Shown: positions 1-12,392, counted from the stretch's first letter. The stretch is DNA of 64,000 nt from Dichetophora obliterata (GCA_963920525.1 OY986438.1:73613136-73677135), one strand, 5' to 3'. Numbers and translations: made by a program. Notes: generated from the letters alone by a model not told the origin.

Positions 1-1088
1 CTTAGTTAAGCCTAGCATTGAAAGAGTTTCAGAACAAAAAATATAAAAAAATAAAACAGTTTAAGGTATTGCTATATAAATGTTACACTTTTTGCAGCGA
101 CGCTTTTTACGCCTCGTTTTGTGATTTGCTTGAGTGCAATCTCAAAAACGACACTTTTTTGCACACCGTCTTCATGTTTTTTGTGTTTAAGGCAAATTAC
201 GGTTGGAAAAGACTTTTAAAATTAAATTCTTGTTAAATGTTTTAATTATTTTTAAAGTAATACATTAAGCAGATCAACGCGTTTTATTTTTTTATTTTTT
301 TATTGGAGAGTTTTGTTTTAATTTTATTGCAAGTATTTTTTTTTATATAAACCGCTGATGAGAAGACCGTTCTCATTCAATGCTAGTTGGAGAAATAGTT
401 GTTTATTAGTAGTAAGCAATTTGTAAGTTTCGATCACGATTGCCTTCACCATAAACAAAAATTATTTCCTGAGTCAAAATATTTGACAATTTGAAAATAC
501 ATAGCAGATTTCCCGATGTTGGAAATTCTTCAAAAACTTTGTAAAGTCTTTGCTCCAGTGATTCACACTCATCGTCCTAGCAATCTTTTTTAGCCTCAAT
601 AAAAGTTTTTTCTTATTCATACCAACTTAAAATTAAATGTTTGCATTTACACGAATATTTGTGATAGAAATTTTCCAGCAAAGACAATCCCGGGACTTAA
701 AGGGGCTTAAATCGTCCATGATCCCGGGATTGACTTCCCTAGTGCGAACGTATGCTCATCCGGCTTTATGCATTTTCTCATTCTAAAAAAAAATTCGTGG
801 AGTGAACATATAAAGAAAAACGTAAACAGAGTTCAAATTTTAATAAATAAAAATGGCAGGTGGTTCGCATACTGTTTTTGAAAGGAGTTCATTATACTTT
901 ATAGAAGTAAACTTCATGAATTATAAAGCAGCAAGAAATTGTTTTGCCATTGCACGATGCTATCTTCTTGAACGCTAAAAAATAATGAAGCGATCAGACA
1001 TGTAGGATAGTCCGAAAGCTCGAACAGACTTTCTCGTTATTCTGCCGTCCTATATGTCCATCCTACATGTAAAATAGTCCGAAACCCC
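1..1088. other. AT-rich DNA without a recognisable gene
   Basis: Both strands carry only short, frequently interrupted reading frames with low-complexity composition. I recognise no domain, splice structure or transposon end. The stretch is AT-rich like the rest of the non-coding window. Near 689-737 a CCCGGGA-containing segment recurs on both sides of a short spacer, which may be a chance palindrome. Confidence 0.6.
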
Positions 1089-1222
1089 TAATGCACAATG
1101 CTTTTGATCGATTATTGTGATCCTCTGCACCGTAGTTTCACACATTCACAATAGAATATGTAAGATAGCTAATGCACAATCCTTTTAATAAATTCCTGTA
1201 ATCTACTGCAACATAGCTTCAG
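1089..1222. repeat. Imperfect direct duplication, about 81 bp apart
   Basis: The segment beginning taatgcacaatgcttttgat at 1089 recurs in diverged form at 1170 (taatgcacaatccttttaat), each followed by a similar tail to about 1140 and 1222. It reads as an old local duplication; no function is suggested. Confidence 0.6.
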
Positions 1223-1556
1223 TTAATAGTTAATATTGAATGAATCACAATATGACGCAAAGGGTTAGATTAAAAAACAAAATCGCAAAAATTCCAATTA
1301 TAATAAATTTCTATGAAATTTTGTGGAAATATTTTCTTCAATTATTTCTTAAAGTATAGGTACGAAAAATGTGCAATTATATTGGCAACTTTGAACTTTT
1401 TTAAAAATAAAAAATGAAATATTAATAAATAAATGAATTTGAATTATAGTACCTTGGGATGCAATTTAATATTTTCTGAAATTGTAATTTAAATTTTATA
1501 GTTGTGTAGTATTTGATAAATAAATATAAATAAAAAATACAATAATATGTTCGATA

Positions 1557-1790
1557 TTGGTAAATTGAAAGAAAGGCATTTTGCTTTTTTTCACAAATAT
1601 TTCTTTCAATGTACCAAATGATCGATATAGAAAGCTAAAATTCTGTAATAAAATATAACTAAAATATATTCATATAATATATTTGAATAAAAAAAAATTG
1701 AGAATCAAAACATTAGGATATCGACAAATTGGTAAATTCAAGGAAATCTGGTTCTGCTTCATTTCATTCATAATTCCTTAAATATACCAA
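1557..1790. repeat. Two short inverted-repeat (hairpin) units
   Basis: The arm ttggtaaattgaaagaaa (1557-1574) faces tttctttcaatgtaccaa (1600-1617), a near-perfect inverted repeat with a 25-base loop. A related hairpin lies at 1729-1747 facing 1772-1790. The two copies may be remnants of a small MITE-like palindromic family. Both are followed by a similar atgatcg tail. Confidence 0.55.
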
Positions 1791-1791
1791 A

Positions 1792-2042
1792 TGATCGCAA
1801 TTCTAGTAGGAAGAAAAAAGTAAAAAGAACAAAACTTGTTGCCGCTCGCTTTTGCACAGAAATCTTTCCTTTAAAAATGTAGGACAAAAAATGTAACCAA
1901 AGCTTAGCCAAAAAAAAGCTGACAATTTTTTTACAATTTCCTAATTTCAATAAAATATTCAAAACGATCGCAATTCTTATAGGAAGAAAAAGGCCAAAGC
2001 ATTCTAAAAAGAACAAACGTATTCCCAGCTCGCTTATGCACA
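1792..2042. repeat. Imperfect direct repeat, about 175-bp offset
   Basis: The segment starting gatcgcaattctagtaggaa near 1791 and ending in gctcgcttttgcaca recurs near 1967 as gatcgcaattcttataggaa, ending gctcgcttatgcaca at 2042. The intervening DNA is unrelated, so this is a duplicated block rather than a clean tandem array. Confidence 0.55.
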
Positions 2043-2199
2043 CATAATTTTAAAAATACCTCTGCCCGAAACAGTCAGCAAGAACGTCGGCAGAACAACA
2101 TTAGCATCAAGCTGGCAGAACCCAATCTTTGTAGTCCTGAAATAATTCTCAAGAGCGAGCATTGAGTTTCTGCTCCTCTTGATACAATATATTCTCTTT

Positions 2200-2398
2200 G
2201 ATATGATTTTTATTTTTGAGCGAAAAATAAAACTCAACAATTAATTCTTATTTCTGAGCATAAAAATAAAAATTGAGATATAACTTTTATTTCTGAGCGA
2301 AAAAAATAAAAATTGAGGAACAATTTTTATTCTTGAGCAATATAAAAAAACTTAAAAATAAGTCTTATTCTTGAACAGAATAATAAAAATCAAAAAAT
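2200..2398. repeat. AT-rich hairpin repeat array, left part
   Basis: Units of about 55-60 bp repeat the pattern ttttatttctgagc followed by its approximate reverse complement (a-rich, aataaaaattgag). Each unit could fold on itself. The same pattern resumes after 7311 (ttattggtaaaactcaagaaataaaaatc). The array therefore appears to have been continuous before the retrotransposon at 2412-7310 landed in it. Confidence 0.6.
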
Positions 2399-2672
2399 AA
2401 CACTTATTTTTTTTTTGTGTTTTAACCTTACTCCGTAATCTAAAGCGTGCTGCTGAAGGTGTAGAGATTTACTTGGCCGATTTAATTAAAAATGACAACA
2501 CCATCACCAATTATTTGTTCTTATATTAATGTATGAACAATGAGATATGATTTTAGGTTATTGCATATGAATGATAAATTTTGTAAGGTTGTTCTTAATA
2601 GCTTGATTGTGTTTGTGTTAAATGAAAAAACTTGTATTGTAACAAATTGTGTGTTGTGTTCGTAAAAAATAT

Positions 2673-5600
2673 TTAGATGTTGTTTTTGTTGTGTTTGAGA
2701 AATTTTGTTAGTACAGAATAGTTGTTGATTTTTTCATTTTTAAATAAATCGAACATATTATTGTATATAAGTAGCTTTGGAAAGTGCGCTCTTTGTTGTT
2801 GATATTTGTTGCATTTGAAAATAATGTGTGAATCATTCTCTGTGACGTTGCAGTTAGTACATTGATCACTATCGACAACATTCATTTTGACCAATGTGTA
2901 AATGCAGAAGGAGTGTCCCGCCAGTAACCTGTTGACCTGCTTTATTTCCATAGGGTCGAGCTTGCAGTCTTGATGTTTGAACCATGGTTGTTTGAGCATT
3001 TTTGGAAAAAGTTGACAGTATTCTTTGCCTTTGTTTCTACCCAACGACACGTACTCGCTTTTCCAATCTTGCCGTAATACCCGTTCTACTTCTTTGATTG
3101 CGTCAGACACCGCCCACTCAATGCACCGCTCCTCACCAATCGTATTAGCATTTTTTGCTGCTTCATCCACTAGCTAATTTTCCTTAATACCCATGTGACT
3201 TGGAATGTGATGGATTTCTAGTTACTCGAAGGTATTTTGATTGATTTTTTGTTTTATATTAATTGCAATATAGTTATCACCTGTATTTTTCTTGAGACAG
3301 AAAGCACCACTTTTACAGTCCGTTAATATCGCCACTCTCTTTAAGTTGTTGTTAATGCAAAAATCTATTGTAAGGTCAATAGCTAGTAACTCCGCAGACA
3401 TTGATGATATGATTTTGGACGTGAAGAAAGCTTTGGTAGTGTTGCTTTTTATGTGCGTGAATGCAAATCCAGAAAAATCACTTTGAATTGAACCATCAGA
3501 TCTATGCGCAGGTAGCTCGTTTTAATGTCAACCCTTGCTGCCAGTAGAGTTTCCGAAATTGGTAGTTATAGTGCAAATATTTTAATCAGTTCCTTCGCAG
3601 TTATCAGTTCGAATCTAAATTTCGGTGGTAATTCTGCCGCCATGTGGTACATGATATGTACTGGTGTTGATCGAATAAGTCCCAAACTTCTTCTTTTTCT
3701 TCTTCATATTGATGCAATTTTTAAACTTTTGTAGCGCCGTTTTGTTAATGTTGGCGAAAGATGAAGCCGCATATTCAATTTTGGATCTTGTGAAGGCTTT
3801 AAAAAATTTTGAAAAAATTTTGAAATTATGATTTTCTGGGGTCAATTCCAAATAAACAGCCACTTAATATTTTTAAAAAATTACATGTTTTATTTACTTT
3901 GTCAATGATGGCGTTGGTGTAAGCCACCGTAAAATTGTTTGTAGTTATGATTCTACCCAGATATCTAATTTCCTTGTCTTCGTTTAAAGGTATGTTATTT
4001 ACCAATATATTAAGTGCTGTACGAGTATTTTTGAAGTGTGTGATATTTGATTTTTGGAGATTGATTTTTAAATTTAATGCCGTACAGTGATCCATAAAAG
4101 CCGATATTTTTGACTGCAGTATGTTTCTTGCCATATTTGCTTGTTTATCCCTACAGATAATAAAAAAATCATCTGCAAACTGGAAGAGTGTGGTGCTTTC
4201 ATCAGATATCTGGTGTAGTGACGAGATGTATAAGTTGAACAGATGGGGCTTAAGCCGCTACCTTGAATTAAACCTTTATTGCTACTTATCGTATTTTTTC
4301 CTAAAATAATTTCTCTTTTTTGTAGGAAGGAAAATATCCAATCAACGATGTGTGAGTTGACTTTCGCTTCAAATAATATATTTCTTAGAATGTTATTGCT
4401 CGTATTGTCATATGCCTTTTCAAGATCAATACAAGCCGCTACAATCTCCAATTTTTGCTGTCTGTCAATATAGATTGTATTTATTAAATCATTAATACAC
4501 ATTGCTGTGGACTTATTTTTTTGAAATGCATACGATCTTTTGTGTTACAGCCTGTTTTCCTGGACTTGTCTTTCAAGTGTTATTTTTATCATTCCTTCCA
4601 CTGTTTTAAGCAGAGTTGATAGCAGACTTATCGGCCGGAAGTTTGAGATGATGGACAGATCACATTTTTTCTTAGGCACCGGGTGTATTTTCATTTTTCT
4701 CCACTCCTCAGGTATCACTCCACTTTCCCATTTCCCTTTCAATAATTGAAAGAGGGCCAGCTTTTCTGATTCTGGTAAGTTGTGTATCATTCTATATGAT
4801 ATGCCATCTGGTCCCTTCGCTGAATCTAAATTTCTAGTATTTAGAAATGCCAGGAAGTCTTCTTGTTTAAATTTTGGAATATCCGAGCTATTATACGGTC
4901 TTATGAATGTGTTGGCCGCGTTAGCCATAAGGAATTTGTTGTTCGAGATGAACATAAGATAGTCCTTTTTTTGCTGATTATCCCATGAGTCGCTGCATTT
5001 TTTAGGACATTCATATTTTTTTAAATTTCTTATTTTTCCCCACATTTCCTTGATTGATTCCGGCCTTGAAATTTCTTCTAGTAATTTCTTAAAATTTGAC
5101 TTCTTTTTTTCTGCAATATGTTTATCTAGCTCCTCCTTAGCTTTTAATAACGCTATTGCATTTTCAAATGAATTGTGTCTATTGTATTTTTGTCTAGCTG
5201 CATTTCTTAGACGAAATAGTTTTTCAGACTCTTTTGTCCACCATGGTTTTGGTATGTATTTGTTATTTTGAGAAATCGAAATAGTGCTTTTCTCTATTGC
5301 ATCCTTAAATTTATTTGTGACCGTATCAAGACTAGTACCTATTTTTAGTGATTTCATGTTTTCCATTAACATATTATTTGATATAAATTTGATATTTTTT
5401 GGGGCCCTGAAATTATCCATTAATTCTATTATTACTGGGTGGTGATTACTATTTCTGATTTTATCATTAGGAGCTTTCCAGTTAATATTATTGAAACTAT
5501 TATTTATGAATGTTAAATCCAGTGTTGATTTTATACTATGGTTGGAAAAAGTTATTGATCCATCGTTTACGCAATTAAACTCACAATCTTGCGCTCTGTC

Positions 5601-5957
5601 TGCCAACACCGCTCCTTTGTTATCCGACGAACGACATCCCCATAAAGTAGATTTACAGTTGAAATCACCGCCAATTAACGTTATGCTGCTTGAATTTGAG
5701 AAAAAGGTGAAAATGTTTCTAATCTCTCGATTAAAGGTGGTTGTATTTATATTAGGTGGAAAATAAGCGCTCACCAGATTGATATTGTTTTTCAAATTAA
5801 GCGTATAAATTCCTATCACTTCTGCATTTGACTGGATTTTAAGTACTTTAAATCTGATGTATCTTTTAATATATATACCAACACCACCGTATACATCATC
5901 TCTATATTTCCCAATAAAATTGTAATTTGCCAGGCTAGTGCATGCGGAATCCGTCAA
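2673..5957 (-). pseudogene. ORF2 relic: endonuclease, RT, RNase H
   Basis: This is the replication polyprotein of the I-like element. From the 5' side (5957 downward) it shows AP endonuclease motifs (GGDFNCKSTLWG; NSNHHPVI), the RT start (SAKGPDGISY, NFRPISLLSTLLK) and a second RT block (CIDLEKAYDN, GLIQGSGLSPI). It then shifts frame near 4200-4130 to a thumb segment (NIPLNEDKEIRYLGR). RNase H traces follow at about 3200-3520 (SDGSIQSDFSG, SAELLAI, LTDCKSGAF). The last block, 2673-3170, has a C-x2-C..H..C motif (CTNCNVTENDSHIIFKC) common at non-LTR ORF2 C-termini. At least four frame changes or stops interrupt it, so no full-length protein can be made. Confidence 0.85.
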
Positions 5958-6068
5958 CCAGGTTTCGCATAAAAATGCTGCATCAATATCATTTTTTGTT
6001 ATAAATAATTACTTCGACAAGCAAAATTTCGACAAGCTCCTTGTTACCTTTTTTTTAAGCTTTGGACG

Positions 6069-7154
6069 TTATATTGCAAGATTTTCATCCGTATCAATAT
6101 TCTGTAAGACTGATAAGTCCGAGTCAATACTATTTTTACTAATATTCTTTTTAATGTTTTCCAAAAAATTTCTAGCTTTTGCGTCTATGGTGTCATTTTC
6201 CCAACTGGAAAGGAATTTCGTAATATTCAAGTTCATCTGTTGAATGAGCTTTTCTTGTTCCGAAACGCGGTGAATGTTTTGGTATTTCTCCTTATGCTCA
6301 ACCAATCTATCCTCAGTTATCACCTTGTTCCATTCATGAAGGTATGACCTGTTCTTCATCGTGGAGTTGGAAGCATTTGCTACAGTTTGGTTTTGTTTAT
6401 TTGCAACTTTGTGCAAAATGATTATATCTAAAGCATCTGTAGCATTGTGCAAAGGAAATAAAATGCTTAACCTGGACTCTAGTGTAATTATCATAGATTA
6501 ACTCTTGTGGAATCCGTAGTCCCTGAAAAACCAGTTTTACTCTTCTTGTTGGTATCTTAATCTCTTTATCGTCTCTATATCTTCTTTCCACTCTAATAAT
6601 CCGCAAAATCGGTGCCGGCGATTCGAATTTTTCCATTAGCTCCGCAGTTGGTATGTCAGCTGGGATATCAAAAATGATTCTATTTTAGAAACGAAGTGGG
6701 CAAGAATTTTTGGAATGAGGCCTTCTTTTTTTAAGAAAGGTTCATTTACAACCGCATTAGCAGACTTTGCATCTTTGAATATCACTTTGCAGCGATTGAA
6801 ACCAATTTTCGAAATTTCTAGAATATTTTTTATTTTGTGACTTACCAACACTCTTGTTACATTTATTGCGTTTATCGGCTTACGTGTTTCGTTGTTCAAG
6901 TTCATAGTGTCAATATAGACCATGAACGGACCACTATGGTTGTTGTCGTACGTGTAGACAAATGGCGTATTAGCTTCCTTGGTGGTTACTGGCGGTTTGA
7001 CAAACTCCTTCTTCTTTGCTGATTCACTGTTTTCCTGAAACCGTCTACTTTTTCTCGAAGTGCTGGGGTCTCTACTTCTGGAACTGCTGCGGCTTCTCGC
7101 TTTTTTCGCACCATCTTGTGAGGGGAGCATCGTCCCCCCACCACTATCGTCCAT
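6069..7154 (-). pseudogene. ORF1 (gag-like) relic with CCHC knuckle
   Basis: This would bind element RNA in the ribonucleoprotein. The first ATG is at 7154. The N-terminus is rich in Ser, Arg and Lys (RSRSSSRSRDPSTSRKSRR), followed by a gag-like core (residues about 70-165). A frame change near 6640 leads to a segment ending in CYRCFRYNHFAQSC, a textbook C-x2-C-x4-H-x4-C knuckle. Another break near 6490 leads to a charged C-terminal piece ending at 6069. It lies directly upstream of ORF2, as in two-ORF I-type elements. Two or more frame changes make it a pseudogene. Confidence 0.8.
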
Positions 7155-7323
7155 TTTTCGTTTTTTCCGATTAATTGTTTGCTTTAATTGTCTTTTTTAC
7201 TTGCAACTTTTAAAAATAACGGGATTTTACTTTTCAGTTAGCAACACAATGAATAAAGCCTGACACGATAATTTATGCGCACTCACGGTTTGACTAGCAA
7301 CGAGAGAATGAACACTTATTTTT

Positions 7324-7615
7324 GATGAAAATAATAGAAATTAGTGAATAATAATTAAATTCAATTTTTATTGGTAAAACTCAAGAAATAAAAATCATTT
7401 CTTATTTCGATAGAGCATGCATTAAGCAGCATAATGAAGTAATCCAAAATGTGCTCCGACAATGGGAACATGTTGATTTTTTTAGATTTAATTTTTGGAA
7501 ATAATCGTTATTTTCTATCCCTGATTTATTTACCAAGCAAGGCATTTTTTTCTTATTCAAGGGTTACAGTTTTACCATTAACATTTATTTCTTTAAAACA
7601 CCTTTGTCCAAAAAA
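7324..7615. repeat. Right remnant of the AT-rich hairpin array, then unassigned DNA
   Basis: To about 7420 the sequence has the same hairpin-like alternation as 2200-2398 (for example caatttttattggtaaaact then caagaaataaaaatc). This supports the view that the retrotransposon split one array. From 7420 to 7615 I see no gene or repeat. Confidence 0.5.
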
Positions 7616-7709
7616 TTTAAATAGAAAAATTTCCTTCAAACTGATCATACAAACACAAAAACTTTAAATAGAAAAATTTCCTTCAAACTGATCATACAAA
7701 CACAAAAAT
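7616..7709. repeat. Near-perfect 47-bp tandem duplication
   Basis: Two adjacent copies of a unit beginning tttaaatagaaaaatttcct lie at 7616-7662 and 7663-7709. They are identical over almost their whole length, indicating a recent local duplication (or an assembly artefact). Confidence 0.85.
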
Positions 7710-9730
7710 ACATACATCGTTTGTAATATAGTGCGCCTAATATTTATGAGAGGAGTTGTCACACAGTTTGGCGAAGAATTTTTGGCTTTTTTTGTATATT
7801 CACAAAAGACGAATTCTTGCAACTCATTTTAAAAAAACTGTACGATTGCTTTTAACTGAAATTTTTAGAGGTCAAAGTTGAAATAATCATAAAGAGTATG
7901 TACTAAATTTAATCTATGCTTATTGGGTTTTTTAGAATCCGAGTTAACAACAGATTTGCCAACAAATTTTTTCTTATTAACTATTAAAAATTTTAGTTTT
8001 TTCTCTTACTTTTTTACGCTTTCGTTGTTCTTTCTCGTTTCAAGTTTTTCGGTTAGGTGAACGCTTTACTAGTAAGAACTTTAACAATTGTAACGAAATT
8101 AAATTAAATTAAATATAAATTGTATAAGTTATTTCTAAACAAACAACAAAGTTATAACGATTTTTCCATTGGGAATAACAAAATGTTGAAATATAACCAA
8201 CAGCAAATTTTATTCTATTCAACTACGAGGCTCACCCATACATTTAAATTTAAAACAGTCAAGTTATTGAATACATGAATTTCCTTATTTTAGTTCATAA
8301 ATAAAAGAACTGTAGTGCATGCACTCCGATCTTAGCAACAAAGTATTTCTATAAACTACACTTAAGCTTGCACAATCTATTTACTTTATGTAATGCAACT
8401 TATTTTAAACGTTGCACTGCAAAACTAATTATTGCTGTCAATACCTTACAGTGTAGACAACTAGTTAAAATGTAAGTAAATGTACTAGGTCAAAAAATAC
8501 CAGTACTAGTTAAGCTCAAATGCTTTTTACATTGCGAAAACTGCTTATTTTCCTGAGTTGATGTCATAGGAAGAAACAATTGTCCTATTCTCCATATGAA
8601 TTGAGGTACTATTTTTACTGCCCTAATTTTAACTAGTTGTGATATTAGTAACTTTTAAACCAATAAAATACTAGTATAATTAAAACTAGGCTTTTTACTA
8701 GTTAAATACTAGTTTAATATTGACTATAAGTATTATGAGTATTATTTTAGCCAGTTAAATTCTAGTAGTTTTTATACTAGTTGCATGCTAGTATTAGTTT
8801 TGTTCCAGTCTTTCTGAAACCAGTTGTATGCCAGTACTACGTAAACTGACTTTATACTTGTACTATTGAAACTTTATTTAGATTTATATGCTCTGACTTA
8901 ATTTTCAAAGTTTATGTTTATAAGAAAATAAAATACAATCGCTTAAATATTTTTATATGGTTTTAAAAACTTCTCAAACTGTATAAAAACACTTTTTTAT
9001 TTTACAATTTTTTTTTTAATTTGTACGTCCAAAGTGAACAAACAAAAAGAGTACGTTTTGCTGGCCAGGGTGATAACGGAACTTGAAACAATTTAAACAG
9101 ATTATTGTTCTGTATACTTGTCATTCTGGCAGGTAGTTGATTTAAATATTTTCATTAAAAAATAACAAAATGGCGGACATCTAAATAGAAATTTTAAAAA
9201 ATCGCGTCTTTTTTGTGAAAAATAGAAAAAAAATTAATTAAAATGTACAATTCTACTACCTGCGATAGACTTTTGCGTATATAATAACGTGTTAAAATTT
9301 CAGTTCAATCAGTTTGATAGAATTTTTTAAAACCCATTTGGAGGTATTATTAGGATTTTTTTTAAAATGTTAAAAGTTGAACTTTTATTTAAACTTTTAA
9401 GTTATATTGTAACACTCATTCCACATTTGGGCAAAAACAAAGCAAAATGCAAATGGCCTTTTTTATGTTAGGTCGCATCAAAAAAATGTTAAATATTGAT
9501 GAATATATATAATATCTAACACACACATATGTACAATAATATTTAAAATTTTGGTCCGATGGATTGAATAGTTTTTTCGTAATAACGTCAATGTCGAAAA
9601 GCGTTGTTTCAAGGAAAACGTGTTTACGTAAAGTTTTTGTTGCCATGGATGCCATCTTAAAATGTATCTTACAAATGTTTCTCCATCTCGGCGGCTTAAA
9701 TTAGATGTTGTTTATTATTTCTAATGGTAT
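7710..9730. other. Non-coding AT-rich DNA with an ACTAGT-rich patch
   Basis: No frame resembles a known protein. Between about 8455 and 8870 the palindrome ACTAGT occurs at least seven times (8460, 8504, 8634, 8672, 8698, 8709, 8778) with further CTAGT/ACTAG variants. It is irregularly spaced and set in TTAAAA-type sequence. I cannot assign a function to this patch. Confidence 0.5.
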
Positions 9731-9865
9731 CTAACCCTTAAATGCATGACCTCAGCGATTTGTATAAAAAAAAAATTACCTATATGTATGTGGTTATTCC
9801 AAAAACGAATATGCTATTAATTTTTCGATCAAACTTTTAACTTCTGTGTTAACTGCATTTACCTG

Positions 9866-9892
9866 GTTGTGCCACATATGGCACACTATGCA
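9866..9892 (+). repeat. Palindromic subterminal repeat of the piggyBac-type element (left)
   Basis: GTTGTGCCACATATGGCAC followed by actatgca. The core GTGCCAYATATGGCAC is a near-perfect palindrome. Related copies lie at 12245-12279 (inverted) and 17171-17198 (same orientation). Subterminal repeats of this kind serve as transposase-binding sites in piggyBac elements; that role is inferred here. Confidence 0.55.
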
Positions 9893-9969
9893 GTATAGGT
9901 AATTCAAAGTTGTATAAATATAATTTAAAGAAAGTTTAGAAAAATGTATGACTTATTTAAAAAATTTAT

Positions 9970-12093
9970 TTAATTATTATGAAACTCATAAAAACAATTA
10001 GTGGTAGCGTTCAGGCATAGGTGTGTTCCGCATTTTGAGCAATAAACAAAGGATTTTTTATCGCAAGATGGCAATTTGCAGCGTTGACGCTTTGAATCGT
10101 ACATGGGCCAGTGACCGATAGAGTCCTTACGGATTTCCTTAGTTGGTATGCGGGCTGCATTCGGTTTCTTTGACCTTTGGTGCAGTTCTACTTCCAAAGT
10201 TCTTGATGGACGACCTTTTTTTGCTAAAGAAAGTAATAATTATAACAAAAACTTTTAGCTAAGCACTATTTATATCAGTAAATTATTTCAATTACCTGGC
10301 GGCTCTCGTGCATTTTTAAAATCTCCACAAAGTACCTCTGCAACCTCTCTTCGAAATTCGCTAAGCTTCAAATATTGTAGTGGATCCTTTCTTGTCTTAT
10401 TTACTCGATTATAAAAGACCCATGCATTTATCATTGCCATATCGAGAAGGTGGTAAAATATTCGGCTAGTCCATTTGCGGCTCTTCATGTGAATTTTGTT
10501 ACGGCACATGAACGAATCCTGCAAATCAACAACTCCCATATGCTTGTTGTATTCCTTTACAACGTTTGGACAAGGAATTTCAATGGATGCTTTGTTTTTC
10601 TTGCAAAACCGTTTGGCTGTGGATTCATTTCTAATAACAGGTGCCGCCATAATGTTGTGAGCAGGCTGGATAACTTCGAATGCTTTTTCACCCACATAAG
10701 ATGACAACAAATAGACAACTTTATTGTCTTTCCATGCCAGCAAGGAGATGTCAATTCCAGAGATGTTTGCTCTAAACTCGGAGCTGCGACCACGATCATA
10801 CTTCTTCAATTCGTTTTCATTTGGCAGTTTGCAGTTTGGAATTCGATTGTGACGAACAGTGCCAAGTGTGTAGATACCCTGTGTCCGTAAGTAAGCCAAG
10901 GGAATTGTGGTATAGAAATTGTCAAAGAAAAGTACATGGTTAACATTGCGAGGTATACCTCTGGCCAAACGAACGACAATATTTGCACAAGATCCAAGAT
11001 CTGGTTCGCTTAGCTATGTCGTGTTATAAGCACCTGTGAATATCTCGAAAGTATAACAAAAGCCAAATTCGTCGCACAGTAAAAATAGTTTGAAGCCCCA
11101 TTTGTTTGGTTTCAAAGGTAAATACTGTTTCATATAGTGTCGCATTTTAGTAGCACACATTTGCTCATCAACACACAAACGGCTAGAGATTGGCACCTTT
11201 TACAAGTTTCTATTTAGCATATCTACTATGGGCCGAATCTTGAACAAACGATCTGATCCTGGAGGCAAATGAGTAGGAGCTTCAAGATTGTTGTTGAACC
11301 GAAGCATGGATCGAATTTTTTCGAAACGGTTGGTAGTCATTGTTTCTTTAATGATCTGAGGACCATCAGTCCCCCAGTAATTACGGACGTTACTCATTTG
11401 ATAAAGTGCCATATAGCAAAGAATACCTATGAATTTTTTAAGCTCTGTGATATCAAATGCAAAATTTGGTTCATTTTTTTGATTCGCGTATAAAAGCGTG
11501 TGACTGACAAAGTGATTTAAAATGTCATCACTCAGCATAAAATTGAAAAACTGGTAAGGTGTAGATAATTCATCAGCAAATTTAGATACATCGTCGTTGA
11601 GGTGGAACATTATTTGGTAATTGTTCAGTATCAAATTTTTTTTTCGCCACCTTACATTTTTAAAATTATTAGCATCCTTGTTTACTACAATATTATTGAA
11701 TAAGGATGGAAATTCTGCCCAAGGATTGTTTTTTGCAGTGCTCGTTGATGCAATTGTATCAATACTTGTAGATGCGACTGCATCAATACTTGTTGAAACA
11801 ACTACACCGATATTTGTCAATGCGTCTGCATCAACACTTTTTGGTTCAATATCTGTTGCCAAACCATTGTTGCATTTTACGATATGGGCCTCTTCATCCT
11901 CATCATCATCAACATCTGCCTTGTTGTCACCAGCCACTAACGGTGTATGCTTATTTTCCTCTATTTTCCAAATTATATCGTCAGCAGAATCATTTTCATT
12001 AAAATTACCATCCTCGCTGTGCTCTAAATCTATAAGTTCCAAGATGTACTCCTCTATATCGGAGTCATTTCTGAATTTGAGACCTCTATTCAT
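9970..12093 (-). pseudogene. piggyBac-family transposase, two nonsense codons, one intron
   Basis: A cut-and-paste DDE transposase of the piggyBac (PGBD) family. The start at 12093 leads into an acidic N-terminus. The catalytic Asp motifs are visible as VDEQM (near 11165), FDNFYTT (near 10920) and VVDLQDS (near 10525). A 72-bp intron (10295-10224, GT..AG) joins CGAGAGCCGCCAG to the last exon. That exon encodes a KKGRP linker and a Cys-rich C-terminal finger (CKLPSC...YCSKC...C), characteristic of the family. Only two lesions are seen, both in-frame stops: TAA at 11200-11202 and TAG at 11014-11016. The protein would otherwise be of roughly normal length (about 670 residues). It is recently inactivated, or needs readthrough. 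Confidence 0.88.
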
Positions 12094-12244
12094 ATTTCAG
12101 TGCCTGTTAACGAATCGTAATACGCAACAAAAAACAACCCAGTAAAGCAAATAAAACAATAAAGCAAAGAAAAAAAAAAAACAAATAAAACGATTTCATA
12201 TATAATATATAAAAAATTTACATAAACGGCTTTTAGGACGAATT

Positions 12245-12279
12245 GCGCTTAGTGCATGACGTGCCATATAAGGCACAAC
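12245..12279 (-). repeat. Diverged terminal-like repeat upstream of the transposase gene
   Basis: The segment gcgcttagtgcatgacgtgc plus the palindrome continuing to 12279 aligns with the reverse complement of 17170-17205 at about three quarters of positions with one gap. It also shares TGCATGAC with the left end at 9735. It may be the true right end of the transposase unit or the left end of a second, non-autonomous unit. Confidence 0.45.
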
Positions 12280-12392
12280 TATACATTTGTTCGTTAGGGG
12301 CACCAAAAAACATAAAACATTAGCTGCGTTCCTTGTGGGGGGTGAAAATTTCTCAAGCGGCAAATGGCCGGTTGACAGCTAGCGATAGCGGA

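Larger units (their letters stand above)
2412..7310 (-). mobile_element. Full-length but decayed I-like non-LTR retrotransposon
   Basis: The element is flanked by a direct repeat aacacttattttt (2399-2411 and 7311-7323), read as a target-site duplication of about 13 bp. On the minus strand it starts with CATTCTCTCGTTGC at 7310. It carries a gag-like ORF1 with a CCHC knuckle, then ORF2 with AP endonuclease, reverse transcriptase, RNase H and a C-terminal Cys/His motif, and ends in an A-rich tail (the T run at 2407-2416). This two-ORF order with RNase H is typical of the I clade. Several frameshifts and stops make it non-functional. Clade assignment rests on domain order, not on a tree. Confidence 0.85.

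Noticed and set aside
1768..2240. Two minus-strand frames of 91 and 68 codons
   Set aside because: They lie in AT-rich repeats and have biased composition and no recognisable motif; likely chance.
11621..12145. A 174-codon plus-strand frame opposite the piggyBac N-terminus
   Set aside because: Low-complexity antisense of the acidic transposase N-terminus; no domain.
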